In this document: positions 1-8,052 of the stretch, in pieces | Layout of the letters: every line of letters begins with the position of its first letter | Position numbering within the stretch: the first letter of the stretch is position 1 | Assembly (NCBI GenBank): GCA_003024985.2 | Contig: PXIH01S0008599.1 | DNA: 12,062 nt | From: Euperipatoides rowelli | Lineage: Eukaryota > Onychophora > Udeonychophora > Euonychophora > Peripatopsidae | Reading direction: 5' to 3' (one strand) | Notes under the pieces: generated by a model | Told to the model about the DNA's origin: nothing | Seen by the model: the letters and a program-made list of their open reading frames with translations, nothing else | Databases searched by the model: none | Program-made: the position numbers and the translations under genes

Positions 1-91
1 ATAAATAAATTTACACGAATATAGGAGTATCAGAGTCAAGTTATCAGACTCAGTAATAATAATTAAAATTATAATCTAAAATAGATTTTAG

Positions 92-560
92 AATCGGAAG
101 TTTGATCCTGCTACTATGAGCGGGAAAAGATAGGCTGAACAGTTGAATTTTTTCTTAGAGGCCAACAAAGTGGAAGAGAAACTCAAACTTTCCACTATTC
201 TGACCGTAATAGGCGGACAAGTCTTTAATCTGCTGTGTGACCTTATCGCTCCTGCTAAACCTGGTGAAAAGAGCGCAGAAGAAGTTTTATCACTTTTGGA
301 ACATCACTACAACTTGAAGCCACTTTCAAGAATTGAAAGATTCAAACTCCATGTAAGATTATAACTGGAAAATGAATCTACACCCGAGTATGCCACTCAG
401 TTAAGAAAAATTGTAATGAATTGCGAGCTAGGCGAAAGATGAAATTTTATCCTCTCAGAACAGTTCATCTACAGCCTAAAAGAATTAAAAAAAGGCTAAT
501 CATGGATAAAACAGAGATCGATTTTACAGAGTTAAGCTAGCTTCAGCAGCCAAGATTTCT
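92..560 (+). pseudogene. gag: gag capsid remnant of Gypsy element 1
   Basis: Frame 2 from about 92 reads as a Gypsy capsid. An ATG lies at 116-118 but is followed by TAG at 131-133. The longest uninterrupted part is 143-361, with the segments LNFFLEANKVEEKL, TVIGGQVFNLL and APAKPGEKSAEEV. These match the usual capsid pattern: a helix ending in FLEAN, then a TVIGG-like helix, then a P.KP..K..EE segment. The same frame continues past stops at 362-364, 437-439 and further on, with capsid-like text such as ESTPEYATQLRKIV. The product would form the virus-like particle shell in an active element. Here it is dead from multiple point stops without major deletions, which suggests slow neutral decay. 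Confidence 0.8.
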
Positions 561-625
561 ATTCTAGACTTGAACAAATTGAAGAATAATTCTGCAGAAA
601 AAATGCCTTTTCTAGTAAAGAAAAT

Positions 626-808
626 TTGGCTAAAGGCAGGAAACCTCAACCTCAACAATATAATATTAAAAAGAGAAACTGTTGTAAACACTGTGGCGCC
701 TTATACTCGCAAGACTTTTGCAAATATAAAAATGCTATTTGTAATTTTTGCAAGAAACAGGGTCGCATTAAACCTATTTGCCATCTAGCAGCTTCAAAAG
801 TTTCATGA
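626..808 (+). pseudogene. gag: gag C-terminus with two damaged zinc knuckles (element 1)
   Basis: This segment stays in the capsid frame and has two cysteine clusters typical of the nucleocapsid part of K02A2.6-like Gypsy elements. The first has Cys at residues 20, 23 and 32 of the segment; the second has Cys at 39, 42 and 52. In the family each knuckle has three Cys and one His that bind zinc and RNA. In both knuckles here the His is replaced: Tyr at about residue 27 in the first and Arg at residue 47 in the second. A basic, Gln-rich stretch precedes the knuckles, as is usual. The apparent start at 626 is only the first permissive codon; the real reading frame continues from the capsid. Confidence 0.8.
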
Positions 809-832
809 AATAAAATTAAATCAAACATTCAC

Positions 833-1207
833 ATGGCTGACAACTTATCTCCTAAATCAGTAACGATAATTAATAGCCATCAAGCTATTAATCAGATAAT
901 CAGTGCTCAACCAATTGTGATCAAATTTTTAATTGATGAGAAACTTTGCAACTTTGAACTAGATACAGGCACTTCTGTTAGTATTATATCATTAACTACC
1001 TTTAAGGATAACTGGCCTAACAGGAAGTTAGAACGTACACAGGTCACTCTTCAAGCCTTCGATAATATCATCAAGCCGTTAGGGACTTGCAGAGTTTCAG
1101 CTAAGTACAACAACAATAATTGTGTAAATGACCTAGAACTATTTGTAACTAAGGGTGGAGTCATTTCTCTTTTAGGACGCTCGTGGTTACACTTCACAAA
1201 TATTTAA
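833..1207 (+). pseudogene. Retroviral-type aspartic protease remnant (element 1)
   Basis: A 124-codon open stretch contains the active-site triad DTG at residues 44-46 (962-970), within FELDTGTSVSIIS. Near the end it has LLGRSWL, which corresponds to the conserved LLGR.WL close of Gypsy proteases. It would act as a dimer to cleave Gag-Pol. It lies in the same frame as gag, separated by a stop (TGA at 806-808), and ends at TAA before the RT leader. The catalytic Asp is kept, so this is the least damaged domain of the element, although it lacks a natural start of its own. Confidence 0.85.
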
Positions 1208-1289
1208 AAACATTCACATAATTGACATGTCTCAAACATTAAAGGAAACATTATCCAATTTTAAATAATTATTTGATAAAGCATTAGGC

Positions 1290-2170
1290 TATATTAAAAT
1301 TAATACTTTGAAGCCAAGGTGTATTTAAAAAAAAGGCAGTACATCAAAGTTTTGTAAACATAGAAATGTTACTTTTGCACTCATACCAGATGTGGAGGAA
1401 GAATTAAAAACATTACAGCAACATAATATTATTACTCCTGTTAAGTTTTCTAGATGGGCTGCTCCAATCGTTTCCATGTTAAAGAAAAATGGAACTATTA
1501 GAATTTGTGCGGACTACAAAGTCAGTTTAAACCAATATTTAAATGTAGATAAATATCCACTCCCCATTATAGAGGATATGCTTGCAAAACTATCCAACGG
1601 TAAAGAATTTTCCAAACTCGATATGGCGCAAGCATACCAGCAGGTAAAGATGGATAATAAATCCACACAGCTCCTAATGATCAACACTCATCTAGGTTTA
1701 TTTGCAGTTAGCCATTTATCTTTTGGGATATTGTCTGTTCCTGCTATTTTTCAAGGGTTAATGTACAACCTTTTAAAAAACAAAACAAAGTGGTATGCTA
1801 TTTGGATCGCATACTAATAGCCAGTCCCGATGTTGCATCATATTTTGTTGTCTTAAATAATATTTTCAAAATATTACTTGAAAACGGAATTAATTTACAA
1901 CTTAATGTAGACAAATGTGAGTTTTTAAAAAGTCAAGTAGAATATCTGGGCCATGTAATAAGCAAGCTAGGAGTAAAACCAAATCCTGCTAAATTAAAAA
2001 CATTATTGGCTGCTTCTGCACCATCAAATATTGATCAGCTGTGCTCATTCCTTGGACTTTTACGATACTACCAAAAATTTGAACCCGATCTCGCTACTAA
2101 AATCACTAATTTAAATAGTTTATTAAGCAATGGAACTGGAACGAGTCATGTCAAAAAGAATTTGAATTAG
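1290..2170 (+). pseudogene. pol: Reverse transcriptase remnant with YLDR active site (element 1)
   Basis: The fingers and palm start near 1290 with a broken leader and become clear from about 1370 (FALIPDVEEELK). The open stretch 1392-1814 has WAAPIVSMLKKNGTIRICADYK and KYPLPIIEDMLAKL, then the first catalytic Asp in FSKLDMAQAYQQ (residue 77). At about 1790 the frame changes from 0 to 2. The next stretch has CYLDRILIASPD, then KCEFLKSQVEYLGHVIS and LRYYQKF from the thumb and connection. The usual YLDD box reads YLDR, which removes one of the metal-binding Asp. Frameshift plus active-site loss show a dead copy. Confidence 0.92.
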
Positions 2171-2174
2171 TTAA

Positions 2175-2611
2175 AAAACTTTAACATCAGACAGAGTCCT
2201 TACACACTATGACCCGTCCAAGCCATTAATTCTAGCAGCAGACACATTGCCATTTGACATAGGAGCGGTACTATCACATCTTTTCCTGATAACTAAGAGA
2301 AACCTGTGATGTTCGCATCAATATCGCTGTCTGCTACAGAAAATAATTATTCCCAACTCAACCGGGAGGCAATAGGCATAATATTTGCAGTCAAAAAGTT
2401 TCACAAATATATTTTTGGCAGAAACTTTACACTTTACACTGATCACTGTTTTCTAATGGATATTTAATGCAGAAAAAGAAATGCCAATGCTTGCTGCTTT
2501 ACGTCATCGCTGGGCACTTATCCCAGCAGTTTACATGTTTGATATTAAATATAAGCCGTCCAAAGAACATTCAAACATGGACATGTTATCGCGACTCCCC
2601 ATTAAAGGTGA
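2175..2611 (+). pseudogene. pol: RNase H domain remnant (element 1)
   Basis: Three successive frame segments read as Gypsy RNase H. Frame 0 gives PLILAADTLPFDIGAVLSH with the first catalytic Asp at 2241-2243. Frame 2, after an indel near 2283, gives NREAIGIIFAVKKFHKY with the catalytic Glu and LYTDH with the next Asp. Frame 0 again, after an indel near 2457, gives EMPMLAALRHRWAL and YKPSKEHSNMDMLSRLP, the usual end of the domain. The enzyme would degrade RNA in the RNA/DNA hybrid during reverse transcription. The acidic residues survive, but two frameshifts and a stop (TAA 2294-2296) destroy the frame. Confidence 0.85.
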
Positions 2612-3480
2612 ATCAGCAGCAAATTAAGAAATTTTTATATCATTTGTTTCATTCAACAAAATGATCACTTACCATGGACAAAAACATACATTGCTGAGAA
2701 AACTAAATTAGATTCCCAATTAAATACAGTATATAATTACTTAAAAAATGGATGGCCAAAAATCAATAATAAAAGTGACAATACCTTATCTGAATGGTTC
2801 CAAAAAAGGGAACAACTCAGTATACAAGAAGGCTGTGTGATTGGAATAACAACTCTGAGTCTACATAGGATGTGGACTCAGAGTTGTTATTCCAAGCACA
2901 CTATCCTCTTCTGTACTAAAATAACTGCATCAACGCCACATTGGAATCATTAAAATTAAGTTGTTAGCAAGGTCAATCTGTTGGTGGCCCAATATAGACA
3001 AGCAAATAGAAAATGATGCAAAGTCATATAGAACATGCCAACTCCAACAAAAAGACCCACCAAAATCAACCATACACCCATGGATACACCCCACAGGACC
3101 ATAAATCCACCTTCACATGGATCTCATGGGACTTTATAAAAATAAAATGTTCTTGATAACAGTTGACAGCTTTTCAAAGTGGCTTGAAATATAAGCATTT
3201 CAAAAGGCTGATTCCTGTTCGATCATGCAAACCCTTGAGGAATATTTTTTAATGTATGGCTATCCAGAGCATTTAGTCTGACAATGGTATGCCCTTCACT
3301 TCACATGAATTTGAACTATTTTGTAAAAATCGAGGCATATTTCACTCAAAATCTGCATTATTTCATCCGGCTAGCAATGGCCAAGCCAAAAGATTTATGG
3401 CTGAACAAAATAGATGACCTCAAAGACTCTGAATGACAAGTTAAAATAAATGAACTACTTTTTAAGTATAGGTGCACACC
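2612..3480 (+). pseudogene. pol: Integrase remnant, DD-35-K (element 1)
   Basis: Frame 2 is open from 2612 to 2950 (113 codons, no early start codon). It carries the linker before integrase, including YNYLKNGWP and REQLSIQEGCVIG. The zinc-binding part follows in frame 0: LHQRHIGIIKIKLLARSICWWPNID (quoted in part; His codons 2928 and 2937), with the first Cys of the CxxC pair lost. The core has Asp in HMDLMG (GAT 3120-3122), VDSFSKWLE and, in frame 1, the second Asp (GAC 3280-3282). Exactly 35 residues lie between that Asp and position 3388-3390, where the family has Glu; here it is Lys (AAA). Stops at 2919 and 3102, frameshifts and the missing Glu make it inactive. Confidence 0.9.
2841..2895. 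repeat. Perfect 21-bp inverted repeat (hairpin) with 13-nt loop
   Basis: Bases 2841-2861 are the exact reverse complement of 2875-2895, separated by 13 nt. The right arm is native coding sequence (GLRVVIP region of integrase). The left arm plus loop is extra: bases 2842-2872, 31 nt, interrupt the coding text between CVI and GLRVV. This accounts for the frame change from 2 to 0 here. It is best explained as an inverted templated insertion (strand switch or snap-back synthesis). Confidence 0.9.
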
Positions 3481-3988
3481 AACTCAACACTAAAGCCCTC
3501 GCCTGCTGTAATGCTTCTTGGCTGACCACTTAGAGGGCACCTACAAAAAGTAAACCCCTTGCCCATCGTACCACAAATAGCCTTCAAAAGTAAATATAAA
3601 GTAGGCCAACACATTAGCCCGTGCCTATGGAAAATAAGATAAAACCAAATGGGTGGAAGGTCAAATTAAAGCCATATTGTTTCCTGTGACATTTAAAGTC
3701 ATTATGAAGGATGGATGGGAGGGCAAACGCCACTTTAACCAGCTATGACCCTCTTATCTCAACCAAACTCCAAGGACACCTCCGTTACAAGACAACATGT
3801 CAACTCTGGATTTCCGTAAAGAACCAGCTACACAACCTGTCACTCCAGCCACTCCCCAAACAGTAGGAAGTACACCAGTGGACATACCACTGACCACTCT
3901 GCAGGACTGCCAACAAGATACACCCACACACTACTATAAGGGCCACCCTACAAGGCACTCTACAAGACCCCAGCACCCCCCACAATGA
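3481..3988 (+). pseudogene. pol: Integrase C-terminal and polyprotein tail remnant (element 1)
   Basis: Scattered frames between 3481 and 3760 read as the domain after the integrase core: PAVMLLG and PLRGHLQKVNPLP, then WVEGQIKAILFPVTFKVIMKDG (quoted in part), which resembles the chromatin-side/GPY-like module. The last open stretch, 3797-3985, is Pro/Thr/Gln-rich and ends in a basic RHSTRPQHPP before TGA, which matches the usual R.STR...PP ending of K02A2.6-like pol. The stop here is probably the original one, since the polypurine tract follows about 15 bases later. Methionine at 3797 is internal rather than a true start. Confidence 0.7.
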
Positions 3989-4002
3989 TTAGTCTATAAA
4001 CA

Positions 4003-4014
4003 TTAGGGGGAAGA
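4003..4014 (+). promoter_or_regulatory. Polypurine tract of element 1
   Basis: A short purine run (AGGGGGAAGA) sits immediately before the LTR-like start at 4018 and after the pol stop. This is where plus-strand DNA synthesis is primed in LTR elements. Position and composition fit. Confidence 0.7.
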
Positions 4015-4135
4015 TATTGTGGTAATTGTTACCACAAGAATATCAATATTAACTTTATCAATTAGTTAGAACAGGCTCCCGTTCACACAGCCTGTCATCT
4101 CTGATACAGTTATGAATATTGTTCTTCTAATTGAA

Positions 4136-4228
4136 TTCTGTAGGTTAGAGACCATATTTCGATATCTCCTATTTAGTTACTNTTCTGTAGGTTAGAGACC
4201 ATATTTCGATATCTCCTATTTAGTTACT
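4136..4228. repeat. 47-bp tandem duplication with an N between copies
   Basis: The 46 bases at 4136-4181 recur identically at 4183-4228, with a single N at 4182. Perfect identity in such decayed DNA, plus the N exactly at the joint, points to an unmerged overlap between two contigs rather than a biological repeat. Confidence 0.85.
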
Positions 4229-4239
4229 CTTTGCCTCTT

Positions 4240-4245
4240 AATAAA
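4240..4245 (+). terminator. Polyadenylation signal in 3' LTR
   Basis: AATAAA lies in the second half of the LTR and is followed by T/GT-rich sequence, which is the normal arrangement for 3' end formation of an LTR transcript. Confidence 0.55.
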
Positions 4246-4287
4246 GTTCTTTGTATATGTTAAACTTCCATTTTTTTTTATTGTTAA

Positions 4288-4494
4288 AGTCATAACAATG
4301 TTAATCAAAAGGCATGGTTCACTAAAATTATAGAATTGTTTGGATGCTCAAAATTGCCAAAGGCTTTAATTAATCATGTCGTCAAAAAGTTTTTGAGCTT
4401 AAAATATAGTCATAAACTTTTTCTACTATATTTCTTTACTGAGAGGATTGACTCCAGGGTCACCCCTGACTACAACCCTTTATGTGATTTATAT
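4288..4494 (+). other. 69-codon open frame, possible Penelope-like fragment
   Basis: Frame 1 is open between TAA at 4285 and TGA at 4495, without an initial methionine. The text FTKIIELFGCSKLPKALIN followed by HVVKKFLSLKYSH resembles the segment after the RT thumb in Penelope-like retroelements, where a short Pro-Leu-helix is followed by KKFL and a Lys/Asn-rich stretch. The rest of the frame shows no known motif, and no GIY-YIG endonuclease is seen downstream. In DNA this AT-rich, an open frame of this length can occur by chance. It is recorded as a weak lead, not as a gene. Confidence 0.2.
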
Positions 4495-4662
4495 TGACAG
4501 TTTGATTAGTCATATTAGGCATATATCTGCCAGTCTTTAACTTAAGGTTTTGGCAATGACTTATAATGACTATATTGTTATAATATTAAATGATTATTCA
4601 CATTTAGAAAGTGGGTTTCATCTAGTAATTTTTTTTTCTGATGATGCAAAGTCCTTTCAATT

Positions 4663-4676
4663 AAAAAAAAAAAAAA
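4663..4676. repeat. Poly(A) tract, 14 bases
   Basis: Uninterrupted run of 14 A. It could be a remnant of a retroposon tail, but no element ending here was identified. Confidence 0.8.
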
Positions 4677-4783
4677 TACGTGTGGCTCCCATTGCTTTAC
4701 ATTGATTTTCCAGAATATTCTGAAAGTTTGTCAGATAAATATTTGAAATAAATCACTATATTCCACAATTTTAGTTCTTTGTA

Positions 4784-4810
4784 TTTTTTTTTTTTTTGTG
4801 TGTGTGTGTG
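4784..4810. repeat. T14 followed by (GT)n microsatellite
   Basis: Fourteen T (4784-4797) are followed directly by about six and a half GT units (4798-4810). This is simple sequence with no other feature. Confidence 0.85.
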
Positions 4811-5949
4811 ATACCTTGTCTGTTAGGCTTCGAAGGATGGACTGTCAAGTTAGCAAATATTTTTCCTCTCTTGCTAATGATAAGTTTAAGTTAGAATGTT
4901 TTAGCTAGTATTCAGTCCTTAATTTTGTTGGAAGGTAACATCTTCTCAATGATTCAAAAAATAGTATTTTTAAAGCATTATTGGCTCAGTAGCTATTTAT
5001 TGGTAGGAGTTTTATGGCTAACAATGTTTTCCCTCATCTTTTTATACTGTGTAGTATGTTACAATCAGTGCATTACACCTAGGTATGATGGATAGGGTGT
5101 TGACAACGGTATACAATCTACCTGATAGTGTGGTATTTTGGACATTTCGGTCGTGGGTAACAATGGCATAAAAGTGGTAAACCTTAAGAGTTATCAAAAT
5201 TCAGCAGGAGTTTTATGTAGAAAATTGGTCATGTTGGGTTATATAACATATCAATGAATAAATTATCTGTTCCTTGAAAATATGATACTGGGCTTAGGCA
5301 GGTCTGATTAGGTAGATCCTGACAAAATATAAAATAGCGTTCACTTTTCTGGATTAGTAACCTGTATTTATTATGCAAAAGAAATAGTTTACCATACTAT
5401 TTTGAGTTGGGGGAAAAAAAAAAACTTTTTTTGTATGTATTTTTCCATGGAAATTTTTTTCTTCTTGTTGTCTAAAGTCTTCAATTTTTTTGACTAATGT
5501 TTTGCATGAAATTGTTTTAATAAAATATTTTGTATGATACTTTGAATATTTTAAGAGTATAAATCAAGTAGATTTTAGTTATAAGGAATTTTTTTGTCAG
5601 TCATTTATGTTGCAAAAATTTTACCGCATCAACCGTCATGATGGTTAGTTTAAGCTCCACTTGATTTTTCATTAACATAATAATTAAAACCTTTGTATTA
5701 GCTCAAAGAAGTTTATAGTTTTTCTTAAGAAAATTTTTATCTTTTCTACCTATGCAATCAACACATATTAGTTTTATGATAAATAAATTATTAAAGGGAA
5801 AAAATTAATATATAAAATGATCACTTGAAGTGGAAGTGAAGAGGTTGTTTAACCTGAGTACAATACCAAAGCAAATATGGAAAATGTTCAGGAGGAGGGA
5901 GAGGGTAGCAGTTAACCAATAGTTGTTGATGCTCAGTGAGGTTTGAGAG

Positions 5950-6350
5950 TGGAGTCAGAGGAGGTCTACTTTGACAGTCCTTTAAGCCCTGATTCAAAAG
6001 AGGTAGGTTACTGGCTAGATCAAATCTCATGACCTATGAGGAGTTAATGAAAATGTGGTGAAGATGGAGGAAAAATTAAAATCCAGCTCAGGGAGAATCT
6101 TAATGATTAATGCTGTGCAGTCAGCAGAAGATGGTACAGTTAATGTTCTGCAAGAGTTAACTATGGAAATACAAAAATTGCCCAAAACACCAGACCAAAA
6201 GCCATCAATCAGAAACAGACCTGACACAATGCAGAAATTGTGGGCAAAAGAGGCACACATTTAAATTTTGTAGAAATAGAGCAGTAGACTCTGTCAGCTC
6301 TGGTGTGTTTATGTTGTAATACACAAGGTCATACTAAAACATGTAAGTAG
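5950..6350 (+). pseudogene. gag: gag remnant with CCHC zinc knuckle (element 2)
   Basis: The open stretch 6055-6261 (KMEEKLKSSSGRILM onward) is gag-like but has no firm match. In the frame shifted by one base, 6230-6271 reads CRNCGQKRHTFKFC, an exact CX2CX4HX4C zinc knuckle with all four ligands. About 40 bases on, CLCCNTQGHTKTC looks like a second knuckle that is one residue short between His and the last Cys. Two knuckles at the end of gag are typical of many Gypsy families; they bind genomic RNA. An indel must separate the knuckle frame from the 6055 frame, unless the true frame runs through frame 2 from the start. Stops follow at once. Confidence 0.6.
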
Positions 6351-6556
6351 CACTTATGTCAAGTAATTTGAGTGTTGGTTGTAAAAAAACTCTTAATAAT
6401 GGGCTAAATAAAAATATCATCAATAGGTGAAATAAAAAGTCAGTTCAAAAACATTCAAATATAAATCTTAAAAGTAATTATAACACTACAGTATATAGTT
6501 GCCAAAATCCAATTGGCCAGTCATGTTCACAAACACCATCCGTAGTCATTACCAAT

Positions 6557-6793
6557 ATGTTAGTCAGTAGCCAATCAAATTTAGATCCAGGAACAGCCGA
6601 TCTTATAAGTTCATTCTCTTCTTACAACATATTTGAGACCTTGTATTCACCAGAGTTTGAGAAGTATGACCTCAGTAGTCTGTCATCATCTCGTGAGTTG
6701 CATGACTTAAACAAAATATCAACACTAGATTCCAACATGGCGGAACAAGTTTTTGAAATTAAGGCAACCGAGGCAAACAACCCAGAAAAATAA
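6557..6793 (+). pseudogene. Unrecognised open frame between zinc knuckle and protease (element 2)
   Basis: A 78-codon frame, rich in Ser, Leu and acidic residues (for example ELHDLNKISTLDSNMAEQ), ends at TAA 6791-6793. I do not recognise it. Its position between the nucleocapsid knuckles and the protease remnant suggests the Gag-Pol linker of element 2. There is no signal peptide or membrane segment. In-frame sequence upstream of the first Met also lacks known motifs. It may be chance or part of the retroelement polyprotein, and I favour the second because of the sense-strand continuity of the element. Confidence 0.35.
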
Positions 6794-6954
6794 ACATTTA
6801 TAACAATAAAACTAAGAATTTTAAAGGTACTATATACAATTTTAATTACAAATTAAAGAAAAATAAAACCCTTAAAAAATATAAATAGTACTGAATCTAA
6901 TTCTAAAGACATTCTAGAGTATAACATATTAACACCAGATAAACTTATCAACTC

Positions 6955-7250
6955 AGTCAAGTTCTTTAATAGATTACCTAGAAAGCTTTGTTGGATAATG
7001 ATGGCAGATATGGCATTAATGGATGAAGGTTGTGTGAGTGAAAGAGATGTCAACAGCAGGAATAAAACTGAAAATTGCTCCCCTAGAGGGTTACAAAATT
7101 GTAGTGGACATTGCTATTAAAATGTAATTTTTTTGCAATCAGTTTGTGTGTGCAAACTCCATTCCACTTATGACTACCATGTAATCATAGCTTTAGATAT
7201 ATTAAACAACATGAAGTAATAGATACCAACAACCTAACAGTTGAATTCAT
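6955..7250 (+). pseudogene. Probable aspartic protease remnant (element 2)
   Basis: SVKFFNRLPRKALLDNDG (about 6953-7008) resembles the start of a Gypsy protease, where KALLDTG carries the catalytic Asp (here GAT 6994-6996); the T-G of the triad is spoiled. Some 55 codons later, YDYHVIIALDIL (about 7167-7203) and, in a shifted frame, VIDTNNLTVEF (about 7218-7250) resemble the end of the domain, where the pattern is a Val-Ile-Leu-Gly strand followed by NN..ID. Spacing suits a domain of about 90 residues. Several stops and at least one frameshift are present. This is a pattern reading only; alternative explanations are possible. Confidence 0.4.
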
Positions 7251-7579
7251 GTTTGATACTTCCAGGGACTGGAATAAACTGATAGAGTGGAGTGTTGCAC
7301 TACAGTATCTTGCAAGTCAGTAATGTCTGTGCAGGAGCAATGTCAGGAGCCTAACAGCTTGATGTTGAGTGAAAACTCAATAGAGGAGCATAACTTGCTA
7401 GAAAATAGTATAAGAAAGTGACATGAGAGAAAATTTGTAAGTTGTTAAATTTAAAAAATGTGGGTTTACAATGGGATCAACATAATAGGCTACTCAACAG
7501 CAATTAAAACAAACAAAATATACCTATTAAGGATGTGACTCAGATGAAAGGGTCCAACTTACCTCCATATGCACCCAAA

Positions 7580-8040
7580 TTTACCAGAAACAGTATAGAT
7601 TTCCTCAGTCTGTGTATGCACCACTTAGGAAAAAACTTAAGCTGGAAGCAGCAGGTATAATACATAGGTGGTCATTAGCCTGGAATAGTACCATTCATGT
7701 GGTAAAAAAATGTGAATCTCGGGATATTTGGATGGTGATTTACTGATTGAGCTCAGGTGCATCATCATAATTGATCCTGAGAAGTATCCTCTTATGCATA
7801 TTGATATCTTGGATTGTCTAGATGGTTCAAAAAATATTAAAAGCCTTGATTTAAACAATGGTTACTTCAATGTGAAGCTGGATGAAAGGATACAAGAAAT
7901 GTTTGGTTTTTTAATTCCCTGGAGCAAATATATTTGGATATTACCACAAGGGTGCAATGTAAGTCTACGCATATTTCAGGATATAATGAACATATTCTTA
8001 CATGACTTATCTTAATTTGGTTTACATCAATACAATTAAA
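7580..8040 (+). pseudogene. pol: Reverse transcriptase remnant, ends at the catalytic box (element 2)
   Basis: KLKLEAAGIIHRWSLAWNST and IHVVKKCESRDIWMVIY (about 7630-7743) match the RT fingers with LEAAGII and the PW.SPI.VVKK pattern. After a frameshift the open stretch 7728-8012 has DPEKYPLMHIDILDCL, SLDLNNGYFNVKLDE with the first catalytic Asp (residue 41), and LPQGCNVSLRIFQDIMNIFLHDL in two parts. TAA follows, and in another frame VYINTI (about 8020-8037) stands where Gypsy RTs have the Y-x-D-D box, with both Asp lost. From about 8050 the sequence belongs to a LINE, so the palm end, thumb, RNase H and integrase are missing. Confidence 0.8.
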
Positions 8041-8052
8041 AAAGCATTATAA

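Larger units (their letters stand above)
1..4297 (+). mobile_element. Degenerate Ty3/Gypsy LTR retrotransposon, K02A2.6-like (element 1)
   Basis: The order of protein remnants is that of Ty3/Gypsy pol: capsid, zinc knuckles, aspartic protease, RT, RNase H, integrase, basic tail, then a polypurine tract and an LTR-like sequence with AATAAA. Gag and protease lie in one frame (frame 2, start mod 3). The pol parts alternate between frames because of indels, and in-frame stops are frequent (for example at 131, 362 and 437), so the copy cannot encode a working element. The first bases (1-88) hold no recognisable primer binding site and do not match the 3' LTR, so the 5' LTR is upstream, lost or too diverged. 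Family placement rests on remembered motif patterns, not on a search. Assignment to Ty3/Gypsy is firm; the K02A2.6-like label is less so. Confidence 0.9.
4018..4297 (+). repeat. Probable 3' LTR of element 1
   Basis: The segment starts TGTGG just after the polypurine tract and contains AATAAA at 4240-4245 with a T-rich stretch after it, as expected for an R/U5 border. The end is uncertain: TGT...ACA fits an end at 4297, while TG...CA would also fit 4270. The first 19 bases (4018-4036) form a perfect 8-bp inverted repeat with a 3-nt loop. Length is about 280 bp, or about 233 bp without the internal 47-bp duplication. No 5' copy is in the window to confirm it. Confidence 0.6.
4498..5820. other. 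AT-rich noncoding stretch
   Basis: I see no reading frame with recognisable motifs on either strand over these 1.3 kb. The stretch is very AT-rich with many short T and A runs. It contains a 14-base A run, a T run followed by GT repeats (listed separately) and a near-palindrome AACCGTCATGATGGTT around 5629-5645. It is probably old intergenic sequence or unrecognisable transposon remains. Confidence 0.6.
5821..8040 (+). mobile_element. Second, more decayed Gypsy-like element, truncated in RT (element 2)
   Basis: Gag-like sequence with a CCHC knuckle (6230-6271), a probable protease remnant (about 6960-7240) and a clear RT (about 7580-8040) occur in the right order and on the same strand. The motifs differ from element 1 (CCHC knuckles with the classic spacing, and RT text IKSLDLNNGYF), so this is another family. 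No LTR, RNase H or integrase was found. The RT breaks off at its catalytic box and LINE sequence starts within some 20 bases. The 5' limit is not defined by any repeat; 5821 is only where coding-like sequence begins. Confidence 0.7.

Noticed and set aside
1-88. Possible 5' LTR end and primer binding site of element 1
   Set aside because: The sequence does not match the 3' LTR (4018-4297), and no TGG-type primer binding site is visible. The near-repeat TATCAGAGTCA/TATCAGACTCA (28-53) is too short to interpret.
570-788. Plus-strand open frame overlapping the zinc knuckles
   Set aside because: It lies in a different frame from the cysteine clusters and has no motif, so it is a shadow frame.
3800-3985. 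Minus-strand open frame opposite the pol tail
   Set aside because: It is the shadow of the Pro/Thr-rich pol C-terminus on the plus strand and has no motif.
4663-4810. A14 and T14 runs as the ends of a SINE or of two head-to-head retroposons
   Set aside because: The 107 bases between them show no tRNA-like A or B box, no inverted repeat and no target duplication. Simple homopolymers are the more economical reading.
5821-6260. Two minus-strand open frames
   Set aside because: The plus strand here carries gag-like text that ends in a zinc knuckle. The minus-strand products show no known features.
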